From Methylopila jiangsuensis (GTDB lineage Bacteria; Pseudomonadota; Alphaproteobacteria; Rhizobiales; Methylopilaceae), in the NCBI RefSeq assembly GCF_027922305.1, contig NZ_BSFK01000005.1:1054001-1118000 (forward strand): a DNA stretch of 64,000 bases. The letters run 5' to 3'. The notes below the pieces were generated by a model. The model worked only from the letters and a program-made list of their open reading frames with translations. It searched no databases and was not told where the DNA came from. A program made the position numbers and the translations under genes. Shown here in pieces: positions 18,722-27,890 of this stretch. The stretch's first letter is position 1; each line of letters begins with the position of its first letter.

Positions 18722-19635
18722 GCCTGCGCCACCGCGGGCGCCGGCTCGCCGCCGGACGGCGCCTCGGCCCGGGCGGCGTCGATCTTGCCGCCGCCGGCGA
18801 GCAGGCGGGACAGCCGGGCGAGCGTCGCCCGCATGTCCTTACGGTGGACCACCATGTCCACCATGCCGTGGTCCTTGAGGTATTCCGAGCGCTGGAAGCC
18901 GTCCGGCAGCTTCTCGCGGATGGTCTGCTCGATCACCCGCGGGCCGGCGAAGCCGATCAGAGCGCCCGGCTCGGCGATCTGGACGTCGCCCAGCATGGCG
19001 TAGGAGGCGGTGACGCCGCCGGTGGTCGGGTTGGTCAGCACCACGATGTAGGGCAGCCGCGCCTCGCGCAGCATCTGGATCGCCACCGTGGTGCGGGGCA
19101 TCTGCATCAGCGACAGGATGCCCTCCTGCATGCGCGCGCCGCCCGAGGCCGCGAACAGCACCAGCGGGGTCTTGCGCTCCACCGCGGTCTCGAAGCCGCG
19201 CACGATGGCCTCGCCCGCCGCCATGCCGAGCGAGCCGCCCATGAACTCGAAGTCCTGCACCACCACGGTTGCGGGCGAACCCTCGATCGCGCCGACGGCG
19301 ACCTTGACCGCGTCGTTCATGCCGGTCTTGGCGCGGGCGTCGCGCAGACGGTCGGCGTAGCGCTTCTCGTCGCGGAACTTGAGCGGGTCGGCGGCGACCT
19401 CCGGCAGGGCGATCAGCTCGAAGCCCTCGTCCAGCGTGGCGGCGAGGCGCTGGGCCGAGCCCATGCGCAGATGATAGCCCGAGCCCGGAATGACCCAGCC
19501 GTTGGCCTCCACGTCCTTGTGGAACACGAGCTGCCCGGTCTCCGGACACTTGATCCAGAGATTTTCAGGCGTGGTGTCGCGGCGCGTCCAGAGGCTGTTG
19601 ATCTTGGGACGAACGACGTTGACGAGCCAGTTCAT
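18718..19635 (-). CDS. accD: AccD, acetyl-CoA carboxylase carboxyltransferase beta subunit
   Basis: AccD with AccA transfers carboxyl from biotin to acetyl-CoA, giving malonyl-CoA for fatty-acid synthesis. The 305-residue protein has the crotonase-like core, with [24 protein letters not shown] and [15 protein letters not shown]. The N-terminal zinc-ribbon region keeps only one of the four cysteines (Cys in [11 protein letters not shown]), as is known for alphaproteobacterial AccD. It lies 26 bases after trpA and overlaps folC by 4 bases. Confidence 0.96.
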   Translation of the reverse strand: MNWLVNVVRPKINSLWTRRDTTPENLWIKCPETGQLVFHKDVEANGWVIPGSGYHLRMGSAQRLAATLDEGFELIALPEVAADPLKFRDEKRYADRLRDARAKTGMNDAVKVAVGAIEGSPATVVVQDFEFMGGSLGMAAGEAIVRGFETAVERKTPLVLFAASGGARMQEGILSLMQMPRTTVAIQMLREARLPYIVVLTNPTTGGVTASYAMLGDVQIAEPGALIGFAGPRVIEQTIREKLPDGFQRSEYLKDHGMVDMVVHRKDMRATLARLSRLLAGGGKIDAARAEAPSGGEPAPAVAQA

Positions 19636-19661
19636 GGGGCCTTGCGCCTCCCGTTCTCAGT

Positions 19662-20495
19662 TCAGGCCGCGACCCGGGCCGAACGCACGCCGGCGGCGAG
19701 CGCCGACACAAGGTCGGTGACGGCCGAAACCGTCTTTTCCGTGGCCCGGCCGTCGGCGTCGAGACTGCCGCGCACCGCATCCACCAGCGCGGAGCCCACC
19801 ACGACGGCGTCCGCGCTCCTGGCGATCGCCGCCGCATGCTGGGCCGTCTTCACGCCGAAGCCCACCGCCACCGGCAGCGGCGTGTGGCGCTTGATGCGCT
19901 TGACCGCCCCGGCCACCACGTCGAAGTCCGGCGTCGCGGATCCGGTGACGCCCGCGATCGATACGTAATAGACGAAACCGGAGGTGTTGCGCAGCACGGC
20001 GGGAAGCCGCACGTCGTCGGTCGTCGGCGTGGCGAGCCGCACGAAGGCGAGACCGGCGGAGAGCGCCGGCAGACACAGCTCCTCGTCCTCCTCGGGCGGA
20101 AGGTCCACCACGATCATGCCGTCCACGCCCGCGGCCTTGGCGTCCGCGAGGAAGCGCTCCACGCCATAGACGTAGATCGGGTTGTAGTAGCCCATCAGGA
20201 TCAGCGGCGTGGCGTCGTCGCCGGCGCGGAAGGCGCGCACGAGGTCGAGCGTGCTGGTCAGCGTCTCGCCGCCCTTCAGCGCGCGCAGGCCCGCGGCCTG
20301 GATCGCCGGGCCGTCCGCCATGGGATCGGTGAAGGGCATGCCGAGCTCGATCACGTCGGCCCCAGCCCCCGGCAGCGCCTGCAGAATCTTCAGCGCCGTC
20401 GCGTGGTCGGGATCGCCGGCCATGACGAAGGTCACGAGCGCCGCGCGTCCTTCCGAAGCGGTCGCGGCGAAACGGGCGTCGATGCGAGTGCTCAT
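19662..20495 (-). CDS. trpA: TrpA, tryptophan synthase alpha subunit
   Basis: TrpA cleaves indole-3-glycerol phosphate to indole and glyceraldehyde 3-phosphate and passes indole to TrpB. The 277-residue TIM barrel has catalytic Glu50 in [14 protein letters not shown] and Asp61, plus the phosphate-binding GFGVKTAQ and VVGSALVD segments. About 165 bases separate it from trpB, occupied by a palindromic repeat element. Confidence 0.97.
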   Translation of the reverse strand: MSTRIDARFAATASEGRAALVTFVMAGDPDHATALKILQALPGAGADVIELGMPFTDPMADGPAIQAAGLRALKGGETLTSTLDLVRAFRAGDDATPLILMGYYNPIYVYGVERFLADAKAAGVDGMIVVDLPPEEDEELCLPALSAGLAFVRLATPTTDDVRLPAVLRNTSGFVYYVSIAGVTGSATPDFDVVAGAVKRIKRHTPLPVAVGFGVKTAQHAAAIARSADAVVVGSALVDAVRGSLDADGRATEKTVSAVTDLVSALAAGVRSARVAA

Positions 20496-20520
20496 GATGC
20501 CGCAAATCCTTGGCCGAAAG

Positions 20521-20648
20521 CCCCCTCACCCGCCGCTTCGCGGCGACCTCTCCCCGCCGGGGAGAGGTGGGAGACGGCGGCGAACGGCGCGCGGGCCTTC
20601 ACCTCTCCCCGGCGGGGAGAGGTCGGCCCGCAGGGCCGGGTGAGGGGG
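20521..20648. repeat. REP-like palindromic element between trpB and trpA
   Basis: The element is a 128-base imperfect palindrome. Its outer ends are CCCCCTCACCCG and CGGGTGAGGGGG, with two inner copies of CCTCTCCCCG.CGGGGAGAGG, each a hairpin by itself. It resembles the short intergenic palindromes dispersed in many rhizobial-group genomes. It lies inside an operon, so in the transcript it would form large hairpins between trpB and trpA, which may affect stability or relative expression. No other copy is seen in this window. Confidence 0.85.
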
Positions 20649-20661
20649 AGCGACGCGGAGA

Positions 20662-21879
20662 TCAAAGGCTGGTCCCCAGAAGCTCGGCCATCTGCGGCAC
20701 GTCCTTGTCGCCGCGGCCGGACAGGTTCAGCACCATCAGGTGGTCCTTGGGCAGCGCGGGCGCGCGCTCGATCACCTTGGCGAGCGCATGGGCGCTTTCG
20801 AGCGCCGGGATGATGCCCTCAAGCTTCGACAGCGTCTGAAACGCCGCCACCGCCTCGTCGTCGGTGGCGGAGAGATAGGTCACGCGGCCGATGTCGTTCA
20901 GCCAGGAGTGCTCCGGCCCGATGCCGGGATAGTCGAGGCCGGCGGAGATGGAGTGGCCCTCCTCGATCTGGCCGTCCTTGTCCATGAGCAGGTAGGTGCG
21001 GTTGCCGTGCAGCACGCCGGGGCGCCCGCCCGCGATCGAGGCGGCGTTGAGCTTGTCGAGGCCGTGGCCGGCCGCCTCCACGCCGAAGATCTCCACGGAC
21101 GGATCGTCGAGGAAGGGATGGAACAGGCCCATGGCGTTGGAGCCGCCGCCGACGCAGGCGTAGAGACTGTCCGGCAGGCGGCCCTCCGCCTCCAGCATCT
21201 GGGCGCGGGTCTCGTCGCCGATCACGGACTGGAAGTCGCGCACCATGCCCGGATAGGGGTGCGGCCCCGCCACCGTGCCGATGCAGTAGAACGTGTCCGC
21301 CACGTTGGTCACCCAGTCGCGCAGCGCCTCGTTCATGGCGTCCTTGAGCGTCTTCGCGCCGGACTGCACCGGCACCACGGTGGCGCCCAGCATCTTCATG
21401 CGGAACACGTTCGGCGCCTGCCGCGCCACGTCCACGGCGCCCATGAACACCACGCAGTCCAGCCCGAAGCGGGCGCAGAGCGTGGCGGTGGCGACCCCGT
21501 GCTGGCCGGCGCCGGTCTCGGCGATCACGCGCTTCTTGCCCATGCGGCGGGCGAGCAGGATCTGGCCGAGGACGTTGTTCACCTTGTGGGAGCCGGTGTG
21601 GTTCAGCTCCTCGCGCTTGAGATAGATCTTGGCGCCGCCCAGCGTCTCCGTCAGCCGCTCGGCGAAGTAGAGCGGGCTCGGCCGGCCGATGTAGGTGGCG
21701 CGGTAGGCGGCCATCTCGGCGTGGAAGGCGGGGTCGTTGCGCGCCGCCTCGTATTCCCGCTCCAGATCGAGGATCAGCGGCATCAGCGTCTCGGCGACGA
21801 AGCGGCCGCCATAGAGGCCGAACCGGCCGCGTTCGTCGGGACCCGTGCGGAAGGAGTTCGGCTTCGGCTGATCGGTCAC
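20662..21879 (-). CDS. trpB: TrpB, tryptophan synthase beta subunit
   Basis: TrpB joins indole and serine with pyridoxal phosphate to make tryptophan. The 405-residue protein has the PLP lysine in [12 protein letters not shown] (Lys99), the phosphate loop [10 protein letters not shown], and [12 protein letters not shown]. The start is GTG at 21879. It is 32 bases downstream of trpF. Confidence 0.98.
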   Translation of the reverse strand: MTDQPKPNSFRTGPDERGRFGLYGGRFVAETLMPLILDLEREYEAARNDPAFHAEMAAYRATYIGRPSPLYFAERLTETLGGAKIYLKREELNHTGSHKVNNVLGQILLARRMGKKRVIAETGAGQHGVATATLCARFGLDCVVFMGAVDVARQAPNVFRMKMLGATVVPVQSGAKTLKDAMNEALRDWVTNVADTFYCIGTVAGPHPYPGMVRDFQSVIGDETRAQMLEAEGRLPDSLYACVGGGSNAMGLFHPFLDDPSVEIFGVEAAGHGLDKLNAASIAGGRPGVLHGNRTYLLMDKDGQIEEGHSISAGLDYPGIGPEHSWLNDIGRVTYLSATDDEAVAAFQTLSKLEGIIPALESAHALAKVIERAPALPKDHLMVLNLSGRGDKDVPQMAELLGTSL

Positions 21880-21911
21880 GGTTGCGAAACCCCTGTTGCG
21901 CGGCGGAGACG

Positions 21912-22553
21912 TCAGGCGCCGCGGACGGCGGCGACGAAGGCGCGGATGCGCTCCGGATCCTTGACGCCCGGAGCGCTTTCGACGCCCGAGGACACATCGA
22001 CCGCGGGAGCGTGAACCACGGACAGCGCCTCGGCCACGTTCTCCGGCGCGAGACCCCCGGAAAGCACGAAGCGGAGCTTGGGGTCAAGCCGATCCAGCAG
22101 GCGCCAGTCGAAGGCGACGCCGTTGCCGCCGGGCAGCGCCGCGCCCCTGGGCGGCCGAGCGTCGAACAGCACCCGGTCCACGACGCCCTCATAGAGCCCG
22201 ACAGCGTCGAGATCCTCCGCGTCGGACACCGGAACCGCCTTCCAGACGGCGAGGCCGTGGCGGCGCTTCAGCTCCGCCGCCCGCTCCGGCGTCTCGCGGC
22301 CGTGAAGCTGCAGCGTGTCCGGCTTCACCGCCGCCGTCAGCGCGTCAAGCTCCGCGTCGTCCATGTCCACCGTGAGCAGCACCACGCCGGCCCGCCCCCG
22401 CGCGCGGGCCGCGAGCGCCGCCGCCCGCTCCACCGTCACATGGCGCGGGCTCCTGGAGAACGCGACGAAGCCCACATGATCCGCGCCAGCGTCAAGCGCG
22501 GCGTCGAGCGTCGCCTCGGTCGACAGTCCGCAGATCTTGATCTCAACCGCCAT
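21912..22553 (-). CDS. trpF: TrpF, phosphoribosylanthranilate isomerase
   Basis: TrpF performs the third dedicated step of tryptophan synthesis. The 213-residue TIM barrel begins [10 protein letters not shown] with the catalytic Cys8, followed by [27 protein letters not shown] and [14 protein letters not shown], all family motifs. The ATG at 22553 puts KICGL at the family-usual position; an upstream Met would add 18 residues encoded by a hairpin. It begins a trpF-trpB-trpA-accD-folC run. Confidence 0.97.
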   Translation of the reverse strand: MAVEIKICGLSTEATLDAALDAGADHVGFVAFSRSPRHVTVERAAALAARARGRAGVVLLTVDMDDAELDALTAAVKPDTLQLHGRETPERAAELKRRHGLAVWKAVPVSDAEDLDAVGLYEGVVDRVLFDARPPRGAALPGGNGVAFDWRLLDRLDPKLRFVLSGGLAPENVAEALSVVHAPAVDVSSGVESAPGVKDPERIRAFVAAVRGA

Positions 22554-22559
22554 GACGCG

Positions 22560-22599
22560 CCTCGGCCCGCCGGCGGGTCCGGTCGCCGGCGGGCCGAGG
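22560..22599 (-). terminator. Perfect 16-bp hairpin just upstream of trpF
   Basis: CCTCGGCCCGCCGGCG (22560-22575) pairs perfectly with 22584-22599 across an 8-base loop. On the minus strand it sits between the stop of the lipoprotein gene (22650) and trpF (ATG at 22553), ending 6 bases before the trpF start. There is no U tract. It may end the upstream transcript, or shield the trpF ribosome-binding site if transcription reads through. Confidence 0.55.
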
Positions 22600-22649
22600 C
22601 TTCGCACGTTCCGCCCCCGCCCCGCAACGGCGACGGGGCATGAGGGAGG

Positions 22650-23180
22650 TCAGGCCGGCAGCCAGTCGCCTTCGGGCGTGCGGCAGACCAACTGGGCGGG
22701 TATCTGCGTTTCGCCGACGCCGCCCACCGCCGCCACGCCGTCGGTGGGCCGGCACACGCGATTCTGCACGACGGTCTCGGCGCCGGACGGCCGGACCATG
22801 ATCGCCCGGGGCCGGCCATCCGCGCCGGCGTAGGACAGGGTTCGGGGCTCGTTGGTGGACGCCGCCTCGATCTGGGCCTGACGGATGGCCGCCTTGTCCT
22901 GGTTGTCGAGCGCGGTCAACACCGCGCAGGCGAGCCCGCCGACCGCGGCGCCGCCCGCGACGCCGTAGCCGACCCGGTTGCCGCCGCCGGCCGCGGCGCC
23001 GATCAGCCCGCCCACGATGGCGCCGCCCACCACCGCCGCCACGCAGCGGCCGATGGCGCCGTCGAGCGTCGAACCTCCCCCGGCGCCGCTCCCGCCTGTG
23101 GTCTGGCACCCCGCGACCAGCGCCGCCGCGCAGGCCACCGCCGCCAGCCGCCCTGCGGGCCGCCTCATCCCGATCACCAT
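22650..23180 (-). CDS. Glycine-zipper outer-membrane lipoprotein
   Basis: The protein has a basic start, a hydrophobic stretch and a lipobox LVAGC, so it should be lipidated and placed in the outer membrane. A long glycine zipper follows (GGAIVGGLIGAAAGGG, then GYGVAGGAAVGGLA), as in surface-antigen/Rickettsia 17 kDa-like proteins. The C-terminal half (about 95-176) has several Cys and a beta-like pattern, TVVQNRVCRPTDG and QLVCRTPEGDW. ATGs at 23180 and 23168 are both possible; the second gives a shorter, typical signal. It follows the secreted-protein gene by 35 bases and probably belongs to the same operon. Confidence 0.8.
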   Translation of the reverse strand: MVIGMRRPAGRLAAVACAAALVAGCQTTGGSGAGGGSTLDGAIGRCVAAVVGGAIVGGLIGAAAGGGNRVGYGVAGGAAVGGLACAVLTALDNQDKAAIRQAQIEAASTNEPRTLSYAGADGRPRAIMVRPSGAETVVQNRVCRPTDGVAAVGGVGETQIPAQLVCRTPEGDWLPA

Positions 23181-23215
23181 GTCCAATCCCCCGTCTTGCG
23201 CGTCTGCGCCGCCGG

Positions 23216-24475
23216 TCAGAACGGCGAACCGTCGACCCGGCTGATTTCGAACGTCAGGTCCTTGAGCTCCGGGCGCCGGCCGTCCCGCTCCTCGCCCTGG
23301 AACACCACGATCGGGTCGGAGACGCTGCCCTTGGCGGTGTCGCCCGAGATGACGAGGGCGACGTTGCGCGCGCCGCCGAACGGCAGTTCGCCCCGATCGT
23401 CCGGCGCTTTCTGCGGATCGTCGGACCAGGCCATGGCGAAGCGGCCGTCGCCCTTCAGCTCGCACTGGTCGGGCTTGCGGCACAGCAGCTTGCCGGCGAG
23501 AGGGGTCGCCACAGCCTCGACGCCGGCGATTTCGACCCAGCTGTTGACCAGATCGCCCTTGGAGCTGGCGGCGATGCGCGCCTGCATGGGGCGGCGGTCG
23601 CCCACATAATCGATGAAGCCCTGGAACACCCGGAGGCTCGCAGGCTCGTCGCTGAGCGGCGGCAGGCCGTCGGACCGGACGCCCGCGAGCGCCGCCTTGG
23701 CGCCCAGCAGGAAGGCGCGCACGAACTCCTGCGCCGCGCCCGCCGGAAGATGCGCGCCGACGAGGTAGACCTCGGCGCGTCCGAAATCGACGCCGGAGGC
23801 GCGCGCGAGGGCGAATCCTTTCGCCCGGGCGGCGGGAATGGCGCCGCCCTCAGGCTTCGCGCCGATCTGGAACGGCGAGACGATCACGTAGCGCGGCGCG
23901 CCCTCTCCCGACCGCGCCAGCGCGCCCACGTTGCGCAGCGCCGACAGGAGCGCGCCCGGAGGCGCCGGCGACGCCGCGATTTCGGCCGCCTGTTTGTGGA
24001 TTTGCGCAAGCGACGCGGCGACGCCGTCGGAGAAGGCGGTGCGCGCCGACTTGCGACGGCTCGCCGCGTCCGTGCCCACGAAGGTCCGCCACGAGGTGTC
24101 CGCCGCCTGCTCCGCCTTGAACTCGGCGTCGGGGATGTTGGGCGAGCAGCCCGCGAACAGGGGGACCAGCTCCGATCCGTCCCGGCGGGCCACGAAGATG
24201 GCGAACCGCTCCCGCGGCCCGAGCGTGCCCCGGCTCGCCTCGCCCGCGTCCGCCGCCTCGACCACCGCGCGCACCCAGCGCTGGTTGGCCTTGGGATCGG
24301 CCTGCACCGCGGCCTCGTCGATGATGACCACGGTCTGGCGCAGCGCCCGCGCGGCGCCGTCCTGCGGGCAGGTCTCCTCCTGCCGCCGCACCTCGTAGAC
24401 GGAGGCGGCCGCGGCCGGGATCATCGGCGCGGCGGCGGCGGCCGCAGCGGCGAACAGGACGGAGAGGGTCTTCAT
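23216..24475 (-). CDS. Secreted protein of unknown function, possible VWA-like fold
   Basis: The 419-residue protein has a clear signal peptide (MKTLSVLFAAAAAAAAPMIPAA, cleavage near 24). The N-terminal domain resembles a von Willebrand A-like alternation: a strand TVVIID (about 48-53), a helix, the strand FAIFVARRDG (91-100) and ELVPLFAGCSPN (102-113). The metal-site DxSxS is absent (DEAAV instead). The later part has a FQGFIDYVGDRRPMQ segment and no known motif. Its ATG overlaps the stop of the membrane-protein gene (24472-24475). I do not recognise a named family. The VWA-like reading is an inference from pattern only. Confidence 0.7.
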   Translation of the reverse strand: MKTLSVLFAAAAAAAAPMIPAAAASVYEVRRQEETCPQDGAARALRQTVVIIDEAAVQADPKANQRWVRAVVEAADAGEASRGTLGPRERFAIFVARRDGSELVPLFAGCSPNIPDAEFKAEQAADTSWRTFVGTDAASRRKSARTAFSDGVAASLAQIHKQAAEIAASPAPPGALLSALRNVGALARSGEGAPRYVIVSPFQIGAKPEGGAIPAARAKGFALARASGVDFGRAEVYLVGAHLPAGAAQEFVRAFLLGAKAALAGVRSDGLPPLSDEPASLRVFQGFIDYVGDRRPMQARIAASSKGDLVNSWVEIAGVEAVATPLAGKLLCRKPDQCELKGDGRFAMAWSDDPQKAPDDRGELPFGGARNVALVISGDTAKGSVSDPIVVFQGEERDGRRPELKDLTFEISRVDGSPF

Positions 24476-25746
24476 CGGTAAGCGAGCCTCAACGGGCTGA
24501 GCGCGTAGGCGTCCGGCGTCAGATCCACATGGGTGGAGGCCTCGGGACGCGACGGATCGTCGTAAGCGAAGGTGACGTTGAGGCCGGCGCCGCGGCCGGC
24601 GTCGATCAGGCGGGAGCGATAGCCCTCCAGCAGCGCGAGCGCACGGGCGTCGGCCGTCTGCAGCTGCTCGAACCGGTCGCGATGCGCGCCGTAATTCCGG
24701 AGCTTCAGCCTCTGCTCCGCGTCGCGCCGCTCCACCTGCTCGGAGTCCTTGCGGGCGGCGAGCAGGTGCTGGCGCTGCCGCGGCTCGAGCTGCTTGCCAT
24801 AGAGCCTGAGCCGCCTGCGTTTGAGCGTGTCGAGCCGGCGCCGCTCCTCGGCGAAGTCGGGAACGGCGTCGTGGCTGGAGTAGGACCACGCCACGCCGAC
24901 GCCGTAGAACAGCAGGTTTGCGGCGAAGGCGCCGAACAGGCCGAGATACAGCCCGAACCCGACCGGCTGTCCCAGCGCCTCGGCGCGTTCGACGGCGATC
25001 TGGATGAGATAATTGCGGCTGTAGTAGACCAGCGCCATTCCCAGACTGAACAGCAGCACGCCGAAGCCGAGCCGGGTCAGCGCCTCGCGCTTGACGTGGC
25101 GCGGGGCCGCGCCGCTGAAGGTTTCGCTCCATTGCTTCAGGACCAGGCCGACATAGTGGCTGGAGCAGGCGAACCCGATCGCGACGGCGAGAAACGCCGC
25201 CAGGGCGTAGGCCGGCGTGAACCAGTCGATCTTGAGGAACGAATCCCAGTTCACCAGCCCTTCGATCAGGCCAAGGATCACGAGGACGGCGACGTAGCGG
25301 ACCGGCTTCAGTTCATGGGCGTCGCGGCCATGCTCCGCGCTCTTGTGGCCGTAGTCGGCCCCGAGCCGCGCGATCTCCGCGTTCAGTTCGCCGACGCTGG
25401 CGGTGTAGAACGCTTCGCGCTCGCTCTTGAGGTTCTCGTGCAGGCTCTGGTCGACGCGGTCGAGCTCCGCCTCGCGCAGGAAGCCCGGTTGCCCGGACGG
25501 CAGCCGGTCGGCCTCGAAGCCGCCCCGCGCCTCGGCGAGCGCGCCCTGCCGGACCGGCGCCACATGGGCCTGATACCAGCGCATCATCTCCGGGGTGAAC
25601 AGGCCCGGAGACTCGGCTGTGGCGCCGCCCGGCCGCGACAGCGCCACCGTGCTGCGCCCGCGCTCCCGCTCCACTCCCGCGATGAGATCTCCGGCGGCCG
25701 GGCCATCGGCGCTCAGATCGAGCGCGAGATAACTGGACAGGGTCAA
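24472..25746 (-). CDS. Four-helix inner-membrane protein with large soluble ends, unknown function
   Basis: The 424-residue protein has transmembrane helices at about 150-167, 178-200, 226-243 and 263-288. The N-terminal 149 residues and C-terminal 135 residues are both soluble, and with four helices both would be on the same side, probably cytoplasmic. Residues 90-130 and 300-380 are charged and helical, likely coiled coil. No MotA/ExbB pattern is visible. The ATG is overlapped by the OmpA-like gene stop (25743-25746), and its own stop overlaps the next ATG. It is the middle gene of a tightly coupled three-gene set. Confidence 0.75.
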   Translation of the reverse strand: MTLSSYLALDLSADGPAAGDLIAGVERERGRSTVALSRPGGATAESPGLFTPEMMRWYQAHVAPVRQGALAEARGGFEADRLPSGQPGFLREAELDRVDQSLHENLKSEREAFYTASVGELNAEIARLGADYGHKSAEHGRDAHELKPVRYVAVLVILGLIEGLVNWDSFLKIDWFTPAYALAAFLAVAIGFACSSHYVGLVLKQWSETFSGAAPRHVKREALTRLGFGVLLFSLGMALVYYSRNYLIQIAVERAEALGQPVGFGLYLGLFGAFAANLLFYGVGVAWSYSSHDAVPDFAEERRRLDTLKRRRLRLYGKQLEPRQRQHLLAARKDSEQVERRDAEQRLKLRNYGAHRDRFEQLQTADARALALLEGYRSRLIDAGRGAGLNVTFAYDDPSRPEASTHVDLTPDAYALSPLRLAYR

Positions 25747-26735
25747 CGCTTCGGCCTCCCGACATAGACGCGCTGCTGGGTCAGATTGACGATGATCGGG
25801 TCTTCGCGGCGGATCACGGCGACCGTTCTGGGCGCCCCCGCAGGCGCCGCGGCGCGATCGCCTTTTGCCGAGACCGCCCGCTCCTGCGCGCTTTCCAGTG
25901 GCGCGACGGTCGTGTCCGCCCTGGGCAGAACATGACGGATCGACTGGGGATCAAGCCGGGCCTGCTCCATCCGTTCGCGCTGCTCGACCCTGGCGCGGCG
26001 AAGGCTTTCACGCGTCACGGGCTCCGCCGGCGTCGCGCCGAGCTTCACGATCGCCTGCGGGCACCCGCCGTTCCGGCACAGCCGCGCCGGCTGCTTCGCC
26101 AGCCAGACGCCCCCGGCCTCCGGCTTGCGGGCGAACACGAACTCCACGCGCCGGTTCGCCGCCCTGCCCTCGTCGCTGTCGTTCGGGAACAGCGGCAACG
26201 CCTCGCCGAAGCCCACGCTCCAGATCTGGGCCTGCCGCACGCCCGCCTCGAACAGGGCGCCGGCCGCGCTGCGCGCGCGGCGCATGGACAAGTCATAGTT
26301 GTATTCGTCGCTGGCGCGGGAATCGGTGTGGCCCGCCACGAACACCGCGGTGTCGGAGGCCTCTCGCCGGAGCGTTTCAGCCACGGCGGCGACCACCGCC
26401 TGCCCCGTCACGGTCAGCTCGGCGGAATCCGACTCGAAGAACACCGCGTCCGAGAACACGACCCGGGCCACAGGCAGATCCACGCCGATGGCGCGGGGAA
26501 GGTCCGCCTTCCGCGCCCAGTCCTCCGTGATCTCGGGCGCGATCCCCAGCCGCCCCCAGGCGAGGCGGCGCAGCCGGCGCATGCGATCCTGATGTTCGAG
26601 CGCGGCGGTCTCGCGCCAGTCCAGGATGGTCTGGGCCGCACGTTCCGGCCCATCGAGCGCCGCCGCACGCCACGCCACGCACGCGCAGAGCGCCCCGCCG
26701 AGCGCGGCCCGGCGGCTTAATCCCCTCGTCGACAC
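25743..26735 (-). CDS. OmpA-domain periplasmic protein, probable peptidoglycan binder
   Basis: The 330-residue protein starts with SRRAALGGALCACVAW, a Tat-like or ordinary signal sequence. The OmpA_C domain is at about 90-203: VFFESDSAELT, VFVAGHTDSRASDEYNYDLSMRRARSA and SVGFGEALPLFPNDSDEGRAANRRVEFVF. The NxxLSxxRA-type motif and the following NRRVEF match the diaminopimelate-binding site of OmpA domains. The last 120 residues are Arg/Ala-rich, with two Cys (LCRNGGC). It leads the putative cassette 26735-22650. Confidence 0.85.
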   Translation of the reverse strand: MSTRGLSRRAALGGALCACVAWRAAALDGPERAAQTILDWRETAALEHQDRMRRLRRLAWGRLGIAPEITEDWARKADLPRAIGVDLPVARVVFSDAVFFESDSAELTVTGQAVVAAVAETLRREASDTAVFVAGHTDSRASDEYNYDLSMRRARSAAGALFEAGVRQAQIWSVGFGEALPLFPNDSDEGRAANRRVEFVFARKPEAGGVWLAKQPARLCRNGGCPQAIVKLGATPAEPVTRESLRRARVEQRERMEQARLDPQSIRHVLPRADTTVAPLESAQERAVSAKGDRAAAPAGAPRTVAVIRREDPIIVNLTQQRVYVGRPKR

Positions 26736-26886
26736 GTCGCCCCCGCAAGCGCCCTGAGTTGCACTTTAATTAGCGCGCAACCATAGGGTGTCTGATTTGC
26801 GGAGGTCAACTGCCGATTGGCGCCCGGACGGCGGCAGCGGCCGGCCGGGCGTTTGACGTGGGCGCGACCGCGCCAGGCGCCGGCCG

Positions 26887-27816
26887 TCAGGCTTCGGCGA
26901 GGACCATTGCGGCGGCCCGGTCGATCCAGAGCCACTCGGGCGTGGGCGTGGACCGGCCGGGGAGGCCGTTCAGCGTGGCGACCAGCGACCAGTAACGATA
27001 CATCGCCGGCTTGTGGTCGATGAGCTTGCGCCGCAGTTGCGCCATCGTCTCGGGCGTCGGCTCGCGCCGCGTGGCCCGCGCCCACCCCTCCAGATACTCC
27101 TTGGCGACCGCTCGGCCTTCCGGGGAGCCCGGCTCCAGGCCGCTTTCGATCGCGGATTTCGCCTTCGGCAGGATGGACGCCTGCACCTGCTGGAACAGCT
27201 CGACGTCGAGTCCGATCACGCTGTCTTGCGCGTTGCGTCGCATCCGATCCTTGAAATCCGGAGTCTTGAGCAGCGCGGAGAGTTCGATCCAGGCGTCGAG
27301 TTGATCAGGAGACGGATCCTCCGGAAGGTTTGGCGCGCTCATCCGCAGCATCCAACCCTTCCAGGAAGGATCGACGTCGGCGCCGTCCGCCACTTCGTCC
27401 AGAAAGGACCGGATGGCCTCCACGCGTTCGGCGTTCGACAGGTTCGTCATGGTCCAGATTCTCCTCAGGTCGTCGGATGTGGGCTCGGACGAGCGCAACG
27501 CCGTGCGGATCGCCGACGCGACGCGGCTCTGGGACGCGATCTGCGTCTCGATCTCCGCGAGCCGCAGAGACAGCACGTCCCGGATGGATCGGCGGCGGCC
27601 CAGCACTTCGCGGATCGCCTCGAGCCCGAGACCGGCGTCACGAAGGGCGACGATCAGCCCGACCCGGACGAGATCCTCCTCGTCGAACAGGCGATAGCCG
27701 GCGTCCGTGCGGTCGATCCGCGGCAGCAGGCCTTTGTCGGCGTAAAACCGCAGCCGCCGCACGGGCACGCCGCTCAGCCGGGAAACCTGTCCGATGGTGT
27801 AGGCGCGCGCTGTCAT
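26887..27816 (-). CDS. MerR-family transcriptional regulator
   Basis: The 309-residue protein has an N-terminal MerR helix-turn-helix (YTIGQVSRLSGVPVRRLRFYADKGLLP, about 6-32) and a second wing (GYRLFDEEDLVRVGLIVALR). A helical stretch to residue 120 is the usual dimer coil. The C-terminal 180 residues are helical, rich in Trp and contain no cysteine, so metal sensing by Cys is unlikely. They recall TipA-type effector domains (YWSLVATLNG). The ATG lies at the predicted transcription start, making a leaderless mRNA likely. The gene is divergent from the sulfate transporter genes. Confidence 0.9.
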   Translation of the reverse strand: MTARAYTIGQVSRLSGVPVRRLRFYADKGLLPRIDRTDAGYRLFDEEDLVRVGLIVALRDAGLGLEAIREVLGRRRSIRDVLSLRLAEIETQIASQSRVASAIRTALRSSEPTSDDLRRIWTMTNLSNAERVEAIRSFLDEVADGADVDPSWKGWMLRMSAPNLPEDPSPDQLDAWIELSALLKTPDFKDRMRRNAQDSVIGLDVELFQQVQASILPKAKSAIESGLEPGSPEGRAVAKEYLEGWARATRREPTPETMAQLRRKLIDHKPAMYRYWSLVATLNGLPGRSTPTPEWLWIDRAAAMVLAEA

Positions 27817-27822
27817 GCGCCC

Positions 27823-27853
27823 TGTCTAATCCCTCCATCCGATGGAGGGTCAA
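27823..27853 (-). promoter_or_regulatory. merR promoter with 19-bp spacer and dyad operator
   Basis: On the minus strand TTGACC (27853-27848) and TAGACA (27828-27823) are separated by exactly 19 bases. The spacer holds a perfect dyad, CCCTCCAT-N3-ATGGAGGG at 27831-27849. The long spacer and the dyad between -35 and -10 are the hallmark of promoters controlled by MerR-family proteins. The transcript would start at about 27816, at the merR ATG itself. Motif and spacing are seen directly; regulation is inferred. Confidence 0.8.
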
Positions 27854-27890
27854 ACCCTTCCCGCCCCACAAATCAACAAATTACCTGCGT

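Noticed and set aside
24472-26735. Zorya-like (ZorAB) defence motor
   Set aside because: OmpA plus membrane protein suggested it, but the membrane protein lacks MotA motifs and there are no ZorC/D genes.
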